Source: Burkholderia sp. IMCC1007
GTDB lineage: Bacteria > Pseudomonadota > Gammaproteobacteria > Burkholderiales > Burkholderiaceae
Assembly: GCF_027257875.1 (NCBI RefSeq)
Contig: NZ_JAPVQY010000054.1
Span: forward strand, 1 to 55,352
Direction: 5' to 3'
DNA length: 55,352 bases
Positions within the stretch are counted from its first letter, which is position 1; each line of letters begins with the position of its first letter. Both the position numbers and the translations under genes were made by a program. The notes beneath the pieces are model-generated. The model was not told where the DNA came from. It searched no databases and saw only the letters and a list, made by a program, of their open reading frames with translations. Positions 16,145 to 24,475 of this stretch are shown piece after piece.

Positions 16145-17182
16145 CTACGCGCAGGCAGGCGGCTGCGGCGCGAGCCATGCGTCGAACGGCGCCTGCTCGC
16201 CGATATTGAACAGTTCGAGCAGCAGCGCGCGCAGCCAGCGATGGCCGGGGTCCGCATCGAAGCGGCGATGCCAGTATGCGTTGACGGCCCATTCGCCGGC
16301 ACCGGCGATCTCGTACAGCACGCACGGCTGGCGCGCGGCGAACGTGATCGCGACCGTCTCCGGCAGGATCAGCGCGTAATCGCCGTCCTGCAGCAGCGCC
16401 GGCACCACCATGAAATCGGGCAACGCCGCACGCACGCGCGGCATCAGCTCGTGCCGTTCGAGCAATTGCATCGACTGCGGGTGCGACGTGACGGCAACGA
16501 AGCGCAGCGCGTCGGGCGCCGTGCCGTCGAGCACGAAATCGTCGGGCAGCCCGACGCGCCGCGCGGTGCGGCGCGGCATCAGCAGCACGCAGCGTTCGTG
16601 CAGCAGCGCGGTGCGCTGGAAGTGACTCGACGCGTCGGCGAAATGCCCCAGCGCGAAATCGATGCGCCCTGATTCGAGCGCGACGTTGAGCTGGCATTCG
16701 TCGACGTGCAGCGTCTCGATCACCGCGCCCGGCGCACGCCGGTCGAATTCGGCGAGCAGCGTCGGCAGGAACGCACTCGCCGCGAAGTCGCTCATGTGCA
16801 GGCGAAACACGCGCTGCGTGCTGTCGGGTGTGAAGCGCGAGCCTTCGTCGAGCACGTCCTGCAGGATCGCGAGCGCCTTGTCGACCGAGATCGCGAGCCG
16901 TTGCGCGCGCGGCGTCGGCTCGACGCCGGTGCCGGTGCGCACGAACAGCGCGTCGCGGAACATCAGCCGCAGCCGGCCGAGCGCGTAGCTGACCGACGGC
17001 TGCGTGACGCCGAGCCGCAGCGCCGCGCGGCCGACGTGCCGTTCTTCATACACTGCGCGAAACGTCTTCAACAGATTGAGATCGAGATCCTGCACGCGCA
17101 GGCCGTCGGGTGCGTCGGCGTCGGGCGGTGCGGGGTCCGTGCGGGCCGAGGCCGACGTGCGGCCGGGAGCGGAAGGCGTCAT
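16145..17182 (-). CDS. LysR-type regulator, translationally coupled to an AraC regulator
   Basis: This 345-residue LysR protein has about 30 extra N-terminal residues rich in Pro/Ala/Asp before the HTH (DLNLLKTFRAVYEERHVGRA then TQPSVSYALGRLR, about 33-92). The effector domain follows. The style resembles the NahR/PcaQ-like branch, like the 10736-11653 protein. Its ATG overlaps the stop of the upstream AraC gene (ATGA, 17179-17182), so both are made from one message. Targets are not shown; the adjacent porin and the divergent dehydrogenase operon are candidates. Confidence 0.86.
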   Translation of the reverse strand: MTPSAPGRTSASARTDPAPPDADAPDGLRVQDLDLNLLKTFRAVYEERHVGRAALRLGVTQPSVSYALGRLRLMFRDALFVRTGTGVEPTPRAQRLAISVDKALAILQDVLDEGSRFTPDSTQRVFRLHMSDFAASAFLPTLLAEFDRRAPGAVIETLHVDECQLNVALESGRIDFALGHFADASSHFQRTALLHERCVLLMPRRTARRVGLPDDFVLDGTAPDALRFVAVTSHPQSMQLLERHELMPRVRAALPDFMVVPALLQDGDYALILPETVAITFAARQPCVLYEIAGAGEWAVNAYWHRRFDADPGHRWLRALLLELFNIGEQAPFDAWLAPQPPACA

Positions 17183-18153
17183 CGTGTCTGCCTCGCGGTA
17201 ACGGAGGGCGCATGGCCGTAGCGCCGCGCATACGCCTTCGCGAAATGGCCGAAGCCGTGGATGCCGTGCGCGATCAGCACGTCGGTCACGCTACGCACGT
17301 CGCCGCGTTGCAGCGCCGCATGCACGGCGGCAAGCCGCCGTTCGCGCACGTACGCGGCCGGCGTGGTGTGCAGGAACGCGCGGAACGCATGCTGCAGCGT
17401 GCGCGGCGCGACGCCCGCGACGGCCGCCAGTGCGGCGAGCGCGAGCGGATCGCCCAGGTGCGCGTCGACGTGGTCGCATGCGCGGCGCACGTGGGCCGGC
17501 AGCGGCGGCGTGCCGCGCGCCAGTGCGTCGCTGTACGAATGCGGCAGGTGCGTGAGCAGCAGCGACATCAGCCACGCGGTGAGGTCCGCGCCAAACGTCG
17601 CCGCCGATGTGCCGATGCCCGGTTGTGCGCCGAGCCGGCACAGGTATTCGAAGGTCGGCAGCACGAGCGCGGCGCCCGCGTCCGTGCCGCCGGCCGCGAG
17701 ATCGAATTGCAGCGGCCGCGCGAGCGTCATATGCAGCATGTCCTGCAGCTTGCGTTCGAGCGCGCCGCGTTCGAGCCGCAGCACGAGGTTGCGGCAGTCG
17801 GGGCTCGTGCTCAGGCGACTCGCGAGCGCGGGCGACGACACGGTCAGCTCGCCCGGGCCGGCGTGTGCAACGCGATGGCCCGAGCGCAGCTCGCAGGTGC
17901 CCGACAACGTCAACCGGAACAGGAAGTGATCGGCATCGTCGCCGAACTCGATGTGCGTTTCGCGGCCGTAGCACAGTTCGAGCAGCGCGCCGTGATGCAG
18001 CGGCACCTCGTACAGCTCCGCGTGAAACGGAGCGCGGCCGCGCGCGGCCATCCGGTGCGGCCCGAGCCGGTGCGCGACCGCGCGTTCGACTTCGTCGGGC
18101 GCGTGCAGCGTGCCGAGCCGGTTCGGTGCATGTCGGGAAAGGGCGATATCCAT
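17179..18153 (-). CDS. AraC-family regulator with cupin-like sensing domain
   Basis: This 324-residue AraC/XylS regulator has an N-terminal ligand-binding domain of the AraC_binding_2 type (about 20-190) and a C-terminal double HTH (about 220-322; HLGDPLALAALAAVAGVAPRT then HGIHGFGHFAKAYARRYG). It is the first gene of a two-regulator operon, coupled to the LysR gene by ATGA, and diverges from the dehydrogenase operon at 18303 across 149 bp. The start was placed at MDIALSRH (18151-18153); a longer frame without homology exists. It probably controls the divergent operon. Confidence 0.85.
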   Translation of the reverse strand: MDIALSRHAPNRLGTLHAPDEVERAVAHRLGPHRMAARGRAPFHAELYEVPLHHGALLELCYGRETHIEFGDDADHFLFRLTLSGTCELRSGHRVAHAGPGELTVSSPALASRLSTSPDCRNLVLRLERGALERKLQDMLHMTLARPLQFDLAAGGTDAGAALVLPTFEYLCRLGAQPGIGTSAATFGADLTAWLMSLLLTHLPHSYSDALARGTPPLPAHVRRACDHVDAHLGDPLALAALAAVAGVAPRTLQHAFRAFLHTTPAAYVRERRLAAVHAALQRGDVRSVTDVLIAHGIHGFGHFAKAYARRYGHAPSVTARQTR

Positions 18154-18302
18154 GCGCAGGCCTCGTGTCGGATGCGTTGGCGCGGCGCTCCAAGCGTCGC
18201 CGCGATTGCGTTGCGCGAACGGGCGCGCCGTTGCGCGTTTTGAAGCGACGCGCCGCGGCACGCCGCGTAGTCTCGAAAACATTCACTCACCGGGAGACAA
18301 CG

Positions 18303-19409
18303 ATGAAGGTATGTGTACTGGGCGGCGGTCACGGCTGCCACGCGGCGGCGATCGATCTGTTCGAGAAGGGGCACGACGTCACGTGGTGGCGGCGCGATCG
18401 CGAACCGCATGCGCGGCTGCGCGAACTCGGCGCGTTGCAGGTGACCGACTATCGCGGCAAGCGCACCGTGCCGCTCGGCGACGCGCTCGGCGCGATTCGC
18501 CTGACCGACGATCTGGCCGCCGCGCTGCGCGGCGCGCAACTCGTCGTGGTGCCGTTGCCGGCCACGTCGCATGACGCGCTCGCCGCGCAGGTCGCGCCGT
18601 TGCTCGAAGACGACCAGGTCGTGTTCCTGCCGCCCGGCACGTTCGGCAGCTTCGTGTTCGCCCGTGCGGCCGCCCGCGCCGGCAACGGCGCGCGCGTCGC
18701 GTTCGCCGAGACGGGCACGCTGCCCTACCTGGTGCGCAAGCACGGCGACAACGACGTCGTGATCAGCGCATACGCGACGCGGCTGCCGACCGGCGTGTTT
18801 CCCGCGAATGCGGCGAGCTGGGCGTTCGACGTGCTGCGCGCGGGCTATCCGTCGATCGAGCCGGTCGAAGATGCGTTGTCCGGCGCGCTGATGAACGCAG
18901 GCCCGGTGATCCATCCGCCGCTGATCCTGATGAATGCCGGCCCGCTCGAACACTTCGACGCATGGGACATCCACAACGAAGGCACGCAACCGTCGATCCG
19001 CCGCGTGACGACTGCACTCGACGCCGAACGCATCGCGGTGCGCGAAGCGCTCGGCTACCGCGCGCCGCATTTCCCGCTCGCCGATCACTACGCGACCGAC
19101 GGCGACGAGTGGATGTACGGGCGCGGCGCGCACGGCAAGCTGACCGATAGCGGCGACTGGCGCGAGAAGATCGATCTGCGCACGCATCGCTACATGCTCG
19201 AGGACACCCGGCTCGGGCTGTCGTTCATCGTGTCGTGCGGGCGCCTCGCGAACGTGCCGACGCCGGTCGCACAGGGGCTGTTGAGCGTCGCATCCGCGGT
19301 CACCGGCCGCGACTTGTACGCGGAAGGCCGCACGCTCGACGGGCTCGGTGTTGCCGCGCTGTCGCGCCACGCGATGCGCGCGCTGCTCGATGCGGGGTAT
19401 GCCGCATGA
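18303..19409 (+). CDS. NAD(P)-dependent dehydrogenase of the octopine/nopaline dehydrogenase family
   Basis: This 368-residue protein has an N-terminal Rossmann domain (MKVCVLGGGHGCHAAAIDL, GxGxxG-like) and a C-terminal helical domain with MNAGPVIHPPLILMNAG (about 198-214), the conserved His/Asn region of opine dehydrogenases. Family enzymes join or split an amino acid and a 2-oxoacid by reductive or oxidative imine chemistry. Substrates of bacterial members outside Agrobacterium are mostly unknown. GGGAGA precedes the ATG. It is coupled by ATGA overlap to the next dehydrogenase, so the two probably act in sequence. Confidence 0.83.
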   Translation: MKVCVLGGGHGCHAAAIDLFEKGHDVTWWRRDREPHARLRELGALQVTDYRGKRTVPLGDALGAIRLTDDLAAALRGAQLVVVPLPATSHDALAAQVAPLLEDDQVVFLPPGTFGSFVFARAAARAGNGARVAFAETGTLPYLVRKHGDNDVVISAYATRLPTGVFPANAASWAFDVLRAGYPSIEPVEDALSGALMNAGPVIHPPLILMNAGPLEHFDAWDIHNEGTQPSIRRVTTALDAERIAVREALGYRAPHFPLADHYATDGDEWMYGRGAHGKLTDSGDWREKIDLRTHRYMLEDTRLGLSFIVSCGRLANVPTPVAQGLLSVASAVTGRDLYAEGRTLDGLGVAALSRHAMRALLDAGYAA

Positions 19410-20416
19410 CGGCCGCCACCGACGTGACGCGCGTGCACGTGCTCGGCGCGGGACGCATGGGGCAGGGGATCGCGCTCGTGTTCGCATTCGCGGGCCTGGA
19501 CGTGACGCTGATCGACTTCAAGTCGCGCGATGCGGCCCGTCGGCGCGCGTTTGACGACCGCACGCGCGACGAGATCGCCCGGCCGCTGCATGCGCAGGTC
19601 GCGCTGGGCCGCATCGACGCCGCGCAGGCCGACGCCGTCGTCGCGCGCATCGCGCTGGTGGCGCGGGACGGCGCGGCCGACGCGGTACGCGATGCCGACA
19701 TCGTGTTCGAAGCGCTGCCTGAAGTGCTCGACGCGAAGGCCGACGCGCTGCGCTGGCTCGGCGCGCATGTCGATGCGCGCGCAACGATCGCGTCGACGAC
19801 GTCGACGTTCGTCGTCACCGAGCTGCAGCGCCATGTCGTGCATCCGCAGAGGATGCTGAATGCGCACTGGCTCAATCCGGCGCTCTTGATGCCGCTCGTC
19901 GAGATCAGCCGCAGCGACGCGACCGAACAGCGTGTCGTCGACGCACTGGCCGCGCTGCTCGAGCGCGTCGGCAAGAAGCCGGTGATCTGCGGGCCGGCGC
20001 CCGGCTACATCGTGCCGCGGATCCAGGCGCTCGCGATGAACGAAGCCGCGCGGATGGTCGAGGAGGGCGTCGCGAGCGCGGAGGACATCGACACCGCGAT
20101 CCGCACCGGCTTCGGCCCGCGCTTCGCGGTGCTCGGGCTGCTGGAATTCATCGACTGGGGCGGCTGCGACATCCTGTACTACGCGTCGCAGTACCTGGCC
20201 GGCGAGATCGGCCCGCGCTTCGCACCGGCCGCGAGCGTCGTGCGCAACATGGCGGCCGGGCGCGACGGCGTGCGCACGGGCGCCGGGTTCCACGACTATG
20301 CGCACGTGGATGTGCCGGCGTACATGCGGCAGCGTCTCGGCGAATTCGCGCAACTGCTCGATCACCTCGGGCTCGCGCCCGAGTTCGACGGGGCGCGGCG
20401 CGAACGCGGCGCGTGA
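19406..20416 (+). CDS. 3-hydroxyacyl-CoA-dehydrogenase-family oxidoreductase
   Basis: This 336-residue protein has an NAD-binding domain (VLGAGRMGQGIALVFAFAG) and the C-terminal all-helical domain of the family. The usual HFFNP catalytic segment reads AHWLNP here, closer to carnitine/hydroxy-acid dehydrogenases than to beta-oxidation FadB, which hints at a non-CoA hydroxy acid substrate. It is coupled to the opine-dehydrogenase-like gene. A short GC-rich spacer separates it from the convergent MHS gene. Confidence 0.82.
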   Translation: MTAATDVTRVHVLGAGRMGQGIALVFAFAGLDVTLIDFKSRDAARRRAFDDRTRDEIARPLHAQVALGRIDAAQADAVVARIALVARDGAADAVRDADIVFEALPEVLDAKADALRWLGAHVDARATIASTTSTFVVTELQRHVVHPQRMLNAHWLNPALLMPLVEISRSDATEQRVVDALAALLERVGKKPVICGPAPGYIVPRIQALAMNEAARMVEEGVASAEDIDTAIRTGFGPRFAVLGLLEFIDWGGCDILYYASQYLAGEIGPRFAPAASVVRNMAAGRDGVRTGAGFHDYAHVDVPAYMRQRLGEFAQLLDHLGLAPEFDGARRERGA

Positions 20417-20442
20417 GCGTCGCGCGGCGCGCGGCCGCGCGG

Positions 20443-21780
20443 TCATGCCGCGTCGCCGCGCGAACCGTCGGCACGCGTGATGCGCGTTTCGCGCATCACG
20501 CACAGCGTGACGACCGTGACGAGGCCGAGCGCGACGAGGAACAGCGACACCGGCCACGATGCGTGATAGCGCGCGAGCAGCGCGGTCGCGATCAGCGGCG
20601 ACATCCCGCCCGCGAAGATCGACGCGACTTCGTGACCGAGCGCGACGCCCGAGTAACGCACCTCGGTGCTGAACAGCTCGCCGACGAGCGCGGGCAGCGT
20701 GCCGATCATCGCGCCGTGGCTCACGGCCGTGCCGACCGTCAGCGCGAGCCACACGAGCGGCGTCACGCGCGTGTCGAGCAGCCAGAAGAACGGGAACGCG
20801 CATGCGACGAGGCTCAGTGCGCCGATCAGGTACACGGGCTTGCGGCCGATCCGGTCGGACAGCCGGCCCCAGGCGAGCATCGCGCCCATTTCGACGATCA
20901 TCGCGATCATCACGCCGGTCAGCATCGTGCCGTTCGGAATCCCGAGGTATTTGCCATACACGAGCGAGAACGCGAGGAAGATGTACGCGCCGCCGTTCTC
21001 GGCCACGCGCAGCCCCATCGCGAGCAGGATTTCCTTCGGATGGCGGCGGATGCACTCGACGATCGGCAGATGCGTGTGCGCGCCGCGCTTGCCGGCCTGC
21101 TCGAAGTCGCGGCTTTCCGGCAGATGGCGGCGGATATAGAGGCCGATCGCGAAGATCGCGACGCTCGCGAGGAACGGCAGCCGCCAGCCCCACGTGCGGA
21201 ACGCGTCGTCCGGCAGCGCCTGCGCGGCGAGAAACGCGGCCGACGACAGCACGAAGCCGCCGCCCACGCCGAGCTGGCTCCACGCCGCGTAATAGCCGCG
21301 CTGCTCCGGCGGCGCGTTCTCGCTGATCATCAGCACGCCGCCGCCCCATTCGCCGCCGGACGCGATGCCTTGCAGCAGGCGCAGCACGACGAGCGCGGCC
21401 GGCGCCCACAGGCCGACCTGCGCATAGGTGGGCAGCAGGCCGATCGCGAAGGTCGACGCGCCCATGATCAGCAGCGTCCACACGAGCGACGCCTTGCGCC
21501 CGTAGCGGTCGCCGACGTGGCCGAACACGATCCCGCCGAGCGGCCGCGCGACGAAGCCGAGCGCGAAGGCCGCGAACGCGGCGAGGCTGCCGGCGAGCGG
21601 CGATGCGCCGGGCGGAAAGAACACGTGGCCGAATACGAGCGCGGCGGCCGTGCCGTACACGAAGAAGTCGTACCACTCCATCGCGTTGCCGGCGACGGAG
21701 GCGATGACGATCCGGCGCAGTTGCCGGTCGGCGAGCGGCCGGGCGGCGCTCGGGGATTGCACGGTGTCGGTCGGGTACAT
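20443..21780 (-). CDS. MHS-family MFS transporter (KgtP/ShiA-like)
   Basis: This 445-residue metabolite:H+ symporter begins its first membrane segment with the diagnostic GNAMEWYDFFVYG. It then has RPLGGIVFGHVGDRYGRK between segments 2 and 3, and RLLQGIASGGEWGGG in segment 4. Known members carry 2-oxoglutarate, shikimate, proline/betaine or citrate-like acids. The gene lies downstream of a LysR gene on the same strand, but a strong terminator separates them. The ATG at 21778-21780 is chosen because the preceding frame has no homology. Confidence 0.86.
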   Translation of the reverse strand: MYPTDTVQSPSAARPLADRQLRRIVIASVAGNAMEWYDFFVYGTAAALVFGHVFFPPGASPLAGSLAAFAAFALGFVARPLGGIVFGHVGDRYGRKASLVWTLLIMGASTFAIGLLPTYAQVGLWAPAALVVLRLLQGIASGGEWGGGVLMISENAPPEQRGYYAAWSQLGVGGGFVLSSAAFLAAQALPDDAFRTWGWRLPFLASVAIFAIGLYIRRHLPESRDFEQAGKRGAHTHLPIVECIRRHPKEILLAMGLRVAENGGAYIFLAFSLVYGKYLGIPNGTMLTGVMIAMIVEMGAMLAWGRLSDRIGRKPVYLIGALSLVACAFPFFWLLDTRVTPLVWLALTVGTAVSHGAMIGTLPALVGELFSTEVRYSGVALGHEVASIFAGGMSPLIATALLARYHASWPVSLFLVALGLVTVVTLCVMRETRITRADGSRGDAA

Positions 21781-21875
21781 GGCGGACTCTGAACGGGGGA
21801 AGGCGGGCGCGTGCCGTCTTTCGCGGCACTGCGGGCTAGTGTTGTCGGCCGTGGCGGCCCCGGTCAAATCCGCAG

Positions 21876-21899
21876 AAAAAGGGGAGTGTCATCACTCCC
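21876..21899 (-). terminator. Intrinsic terminator of the LysR gene
   Basis: On the minus strand GGGAGTG-ATGA-CACTCCC (21899-21882) is followed by C and five T (21880-21876). The 7-bp stem overlaps the LysR stop codon and separates that gene from the MHS transporter. Confidence 0.85.
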
Positions 21900-22809
21900 G
21901 CAAATGATGGTCGGCGTGCGCGGCGGCGCTTTCCCGCAGCAGCGCGATCATCCGCTGCGCGAGCGGCGGCACGTATGCGCCCGCACGGTGCATCGCGCCG
22001 ATGCGGCGGTCCAGTTCGAGCTCGCCGGCCCGCAGGTCGAGCGCGCGCAGCCCGGTCGCCTGCCCCAGCGCATCGGCGCCGCCGACGCACAGCAGCGACG
22101 TGCCGTGCAGCAGCTGCAGCAGCGACGTGTTGCCGAAATCGGTCTCGACGCGCAGGCGCGGCGGCGGCAGCCCGCGCGCGCGGAACGCGTCGTCGATCCG
22201 GTGCCGCACCGGAATCGTCGTCTCCGGCAGCAGCCATTCCTGGTCGGCAAGATCCGCAAGCGTGAGCGCGCGCTTGCGCTGCAGCGGGTGGGCGGCGTCG
22301 GCGAGCACCGTGAGCCGGTCGTCGAACAGCGCGATCGTGTCGAGCGCGGCGTCCGGCTGCTGCGGCTCGGGCGCCACCACGAGGTCGAGCTCGCCGGCTT
22401 CGAGCAGGTCGAGCAGCTCGCGGGCGAGCCGGCAGCGCAGCCGCAGCCGCGCGGCCGGCCGTTCGCGGATCAGTTGCCGGCACGCGCCGAGCACGAACGC
22501 GTTGGGCACGGTCGGCGAGTAGCCGACCCGCACGACGCCCTGTTCGCCGCCGCGGATCGCGCGCATCTCCTGCATCGCATCGTCGAATTCGAGCGCGATC
22601 CGCTGCGCGCGGGCGACGAAGCGCGCGCCGGCCGGCGTCGGCGTCATCCCGTTCGCGGTGCGCTCGAACAGCGTCACGCCGACCTGCGCCTCCAGCCGCT
22701 GCATGGCCTTGGTCAGCGCGGGCTGGGACAGCCCGAGCGCGTCGGCGGCCTTGCCGATGCTGCCGTGCCGCTCCACGGCCAGCAGGTACTCCAGATCGCG
22801 CGTGTCCAT
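21892..22809 (-). CDS. LysR-type regulator divergent from the acyl-CoA operon
   Basis: This 305-residue LysR regulator has its HTH at about 3-62 (DLEYLLAVERHGSIGKAADALG then SQPALTKAMQRLEAQVG) and a substrate-binding domain with the usual VRVGYSPTVP entry strand. It is divergent from the ligase gene across 101 bp containing a candidate box (22826-22840), so autoregulation and control of the divergent catabolic operon are likely. The sequence belongs to the CbbR/GbpR-like group of aromatic or organic acid regulators; the effector is unknown. Confidence 0.87.
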   Translation of the reverse strand: MDTRDLEYLLAVERHGSIGKAADALGLSQPALTKAMQRLEAQVGVTLFERTANGMTPTPAGARFVARAQRIALEFDDAMQEMRAIRGGEQGVVRVGYSPTVPNAFVLGACRQLIRERPAARLRLRCRLARELLDLLEAGELDLVVAPEPQQPDAALDTIALFDDRLTVLADAAHPLQRKRALTLADLADQEWLLPETTIPVRHRIDDAFRARGLPPPRLRVETDFGNTSLLQLLHGTSLLCVGGADALGQATGLRALDLRAGELELDRRIGAMHRAGAYVPPLAQRMIALLRESAAAHADHHLRE

Positions 22810-22825
22810 CGGTGGATTCCTATCG

Positions 22826-22840
22826 GTTATGACTTTATAG
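22826..22840. promoter_or_regulatory. Candidate LysR box
   Basis: GTTATGACTTTATAG is an imperfect 15-bp dyad in the 101-bp region between the LysR gene and the ligase gene. It shares the C at position 8 and the TTATAG half with the perfect palindrome at 14768-14782. Confidence 0.4.
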
Positions 22841-22910
22841 CTGGTGATGCATTGTGGTGATGCCCCGGCATCTTACAGACTGGCGGCACTGTTCGACCAG
22901 GAGATTCCCC

Positions 22911-24464
22911 TTGAGCTTCACCTACTTCCTGCGGCGCGCGGCCCGTTACTGGGGCAGCCAGCCCGCCGTGATCCACCGCGATCGCGCGGTCACGTACCGT
23001 CAGCTCGACGAACGTTCGACGCGGCTCGCGAACGCGCTGCGCGGCCTCGGCTTCGCGCGCGGCGAGCGCATCGCCGTGCAGGCGCGCAACTGCATCGAGC
23101 TCGTCGAGATCGAGTGCGCGCTGTACAAGGCCGGCCTCGTGAAGGCCGCGCTGAACCCGCGCTTCACGGCGGCCGAGGCCGCCGACGTCGTCGGCAACTG
23201 CACGCCCGTCGCGTACATCGGCGGGCGCGGCTTTACGGACTACACGCCCGATTCGCCGGGCTTCGGGTCGGTCGAGCGGTTCGTGTCGCTCGGCGGCGTG
23301 GCCGCCGGCTATCTCGACTACGAAACGCTGGTCGCGCAGGGCGGCGATACGGCGCCCGACTACGTGCCGGCGGCCGACGATCTCGCGGTGCTGCACTTCT
23401 CGTCCGGCTCGACCGGGCGCATCAAGGCCGCGATGCAGAGCTACGGCAACCGGCTCGCGTCGCTGCGCAAGATCGTGCTCGGGATGGATCGCCCCGCGCA
23501 GCCCGGCGACCGGCTCGCGCTGATCGGGCCGATCACGCACGCGTCGGGGATGCTGATGCAGCCGTACCTGTTCTGCGGCGCGACGCTCGTGCTGTTCGAC
23601 GCGTTCGAGCCCGCGCATTTCCTCGCCGAAGTCGCGCGCCAGCGCATCACGCACACGTTCATGGTGCCGGCGATGGTCAGCATGCTGTTGAACACGCCGG
23701 AGCTCGCGCAGGCCGACCTGCGCAGCCTGAAGGTGCTCGGCTACGGCGCTGCGCCGATGGCGCCCGCGCGCATCGAGGAAGCATGGGCGCGCATCGGCCC
23801 CGTGCTGTCGCAAGGCTATGGCGCGAGCGAATCGACGTCGGGCGTCACGCGCCTCAGCATTGCCGATCACGCGTCCGCGCTGCTGCACGACCGCGAGCGG
23901 CTCGCATCGTGCGGCCGGCCGCTCGGCGAGACCGAGGTGCGCGTGGTCGACGCCGACGGCCGCGAAGTCGAAGGCGATGCGATCGGCGAGATCGTGATTC
24001 GCGGCGCGGACGTGTTCCACGGCTACTGGAACGCGCCGGAGCTCACGCGCGAGGTGCTCGTCGACGGCTGGCTGCATACCGGCGACCTCGCGCGCACCGA
24101 TCGCGACGGCTTCATCTATCTCGTCGACCGCAAGCACGACATGATCATTTCGGGCGGCTTCAACGTGTATCCGACCGAAGTCGAAGCGGCGCTGTACCGG
24201 CACGAAGGCGTGCTCGAAGCGTGCGTCGTCGGCGTGCCCGACGACAAGTGGGGCGAGGCCGTGAAGGCCGTCGTCGTGCTGCGTGCCGGCCACGGCGCGC
24301 AGGCCGCCGATCTCGTCGCGCACTGCCGCGCGCAGCTCGCCGACTACAAGGCGCCGCGCTCCGTCGATTTCGTCGCGGAACTGCCGAAGAACGCGAGCGG
24401 CAAGGTCGCCCGCAAGCTCGTGCGCGAGCCGTACTGGCGCGGTGTCACGCGCCGCGTCAACTGA
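22911..24464 (+). CDS. AMP-forming acyl-CoA synthetase
   Basis: This 517-residue ANL-superfamily ligase has a P-loop SSGSTGRIK (usual form SSGTTGxPK), an A5-type GYGASEST, a hinge and C-terminal region with DRKHDMIISGGFNVYP, and the catalytic Lys in NASGKVARK. It activates a carboxylic acid to its CoA thioester. The start is probably the TTG at 22911, because AGGAG at 22899-22903 stands seven bases ahead and MSFTYFLRRAARYWGSQPAV is the normal family N-terminus. The GTG/ATG codons at 22854-22862 lack a site and would add 17-19 unrelated residues. It is the first gene of a four-gene operon. Confidence 0.87.
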   Translation: MSFTYFLRRAARYWGSQPAVIHRDRAVTYRQLDERSTRLANALRGLGFARGERIAVQARNCIELVEIECALYKAGLVKAALNPRFTAAEAADVVGNCTPVAYIGGRGFTDYTPDSPGFGSVERFVSLGGVAAGYLDYETLVAQGGDTAPDYVPAADDLAVLHFSSGSTGRIKAAMQSYGNRLASLRKIVLGMDRPAQPGDRLALIGPITHASGMLMQPYLFCGATLVLFDAFEPAHFLAEVARQRITHTFMVPAMVSMLLNTPELAQADLRSLKVLGYGAAPMAPARIEEAWARIGPVLSQGYGASESTSGVTRLSIADHASALLHDRERLASCGRPLGETEVRVVDADGREVEGDAIGEIVIRGADVFHGYWNAPELTREVLVDGWLHTGDLARTDRDGFIYLVDRKHDMIISGGFNVYPTEVEAALYRHEGVLEACVVGVPDDKWGEAVKAVVVLRAGHGAQAADLVAHCRAQLADYKAPRSVDFVAELPKNASGKVARKLVREPYWRGVTRRVN

Positions 24465-24475
24465 AGGAGTCGATC

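Noticed and set aside
19190..21829. An 879-codon minus-strand frame across the dehydrogenases and MHS gene.
   Set aside because: It is Arg-rich with no domain, antisense or frame-shifted to clear genes; produced by third-position GC bias.
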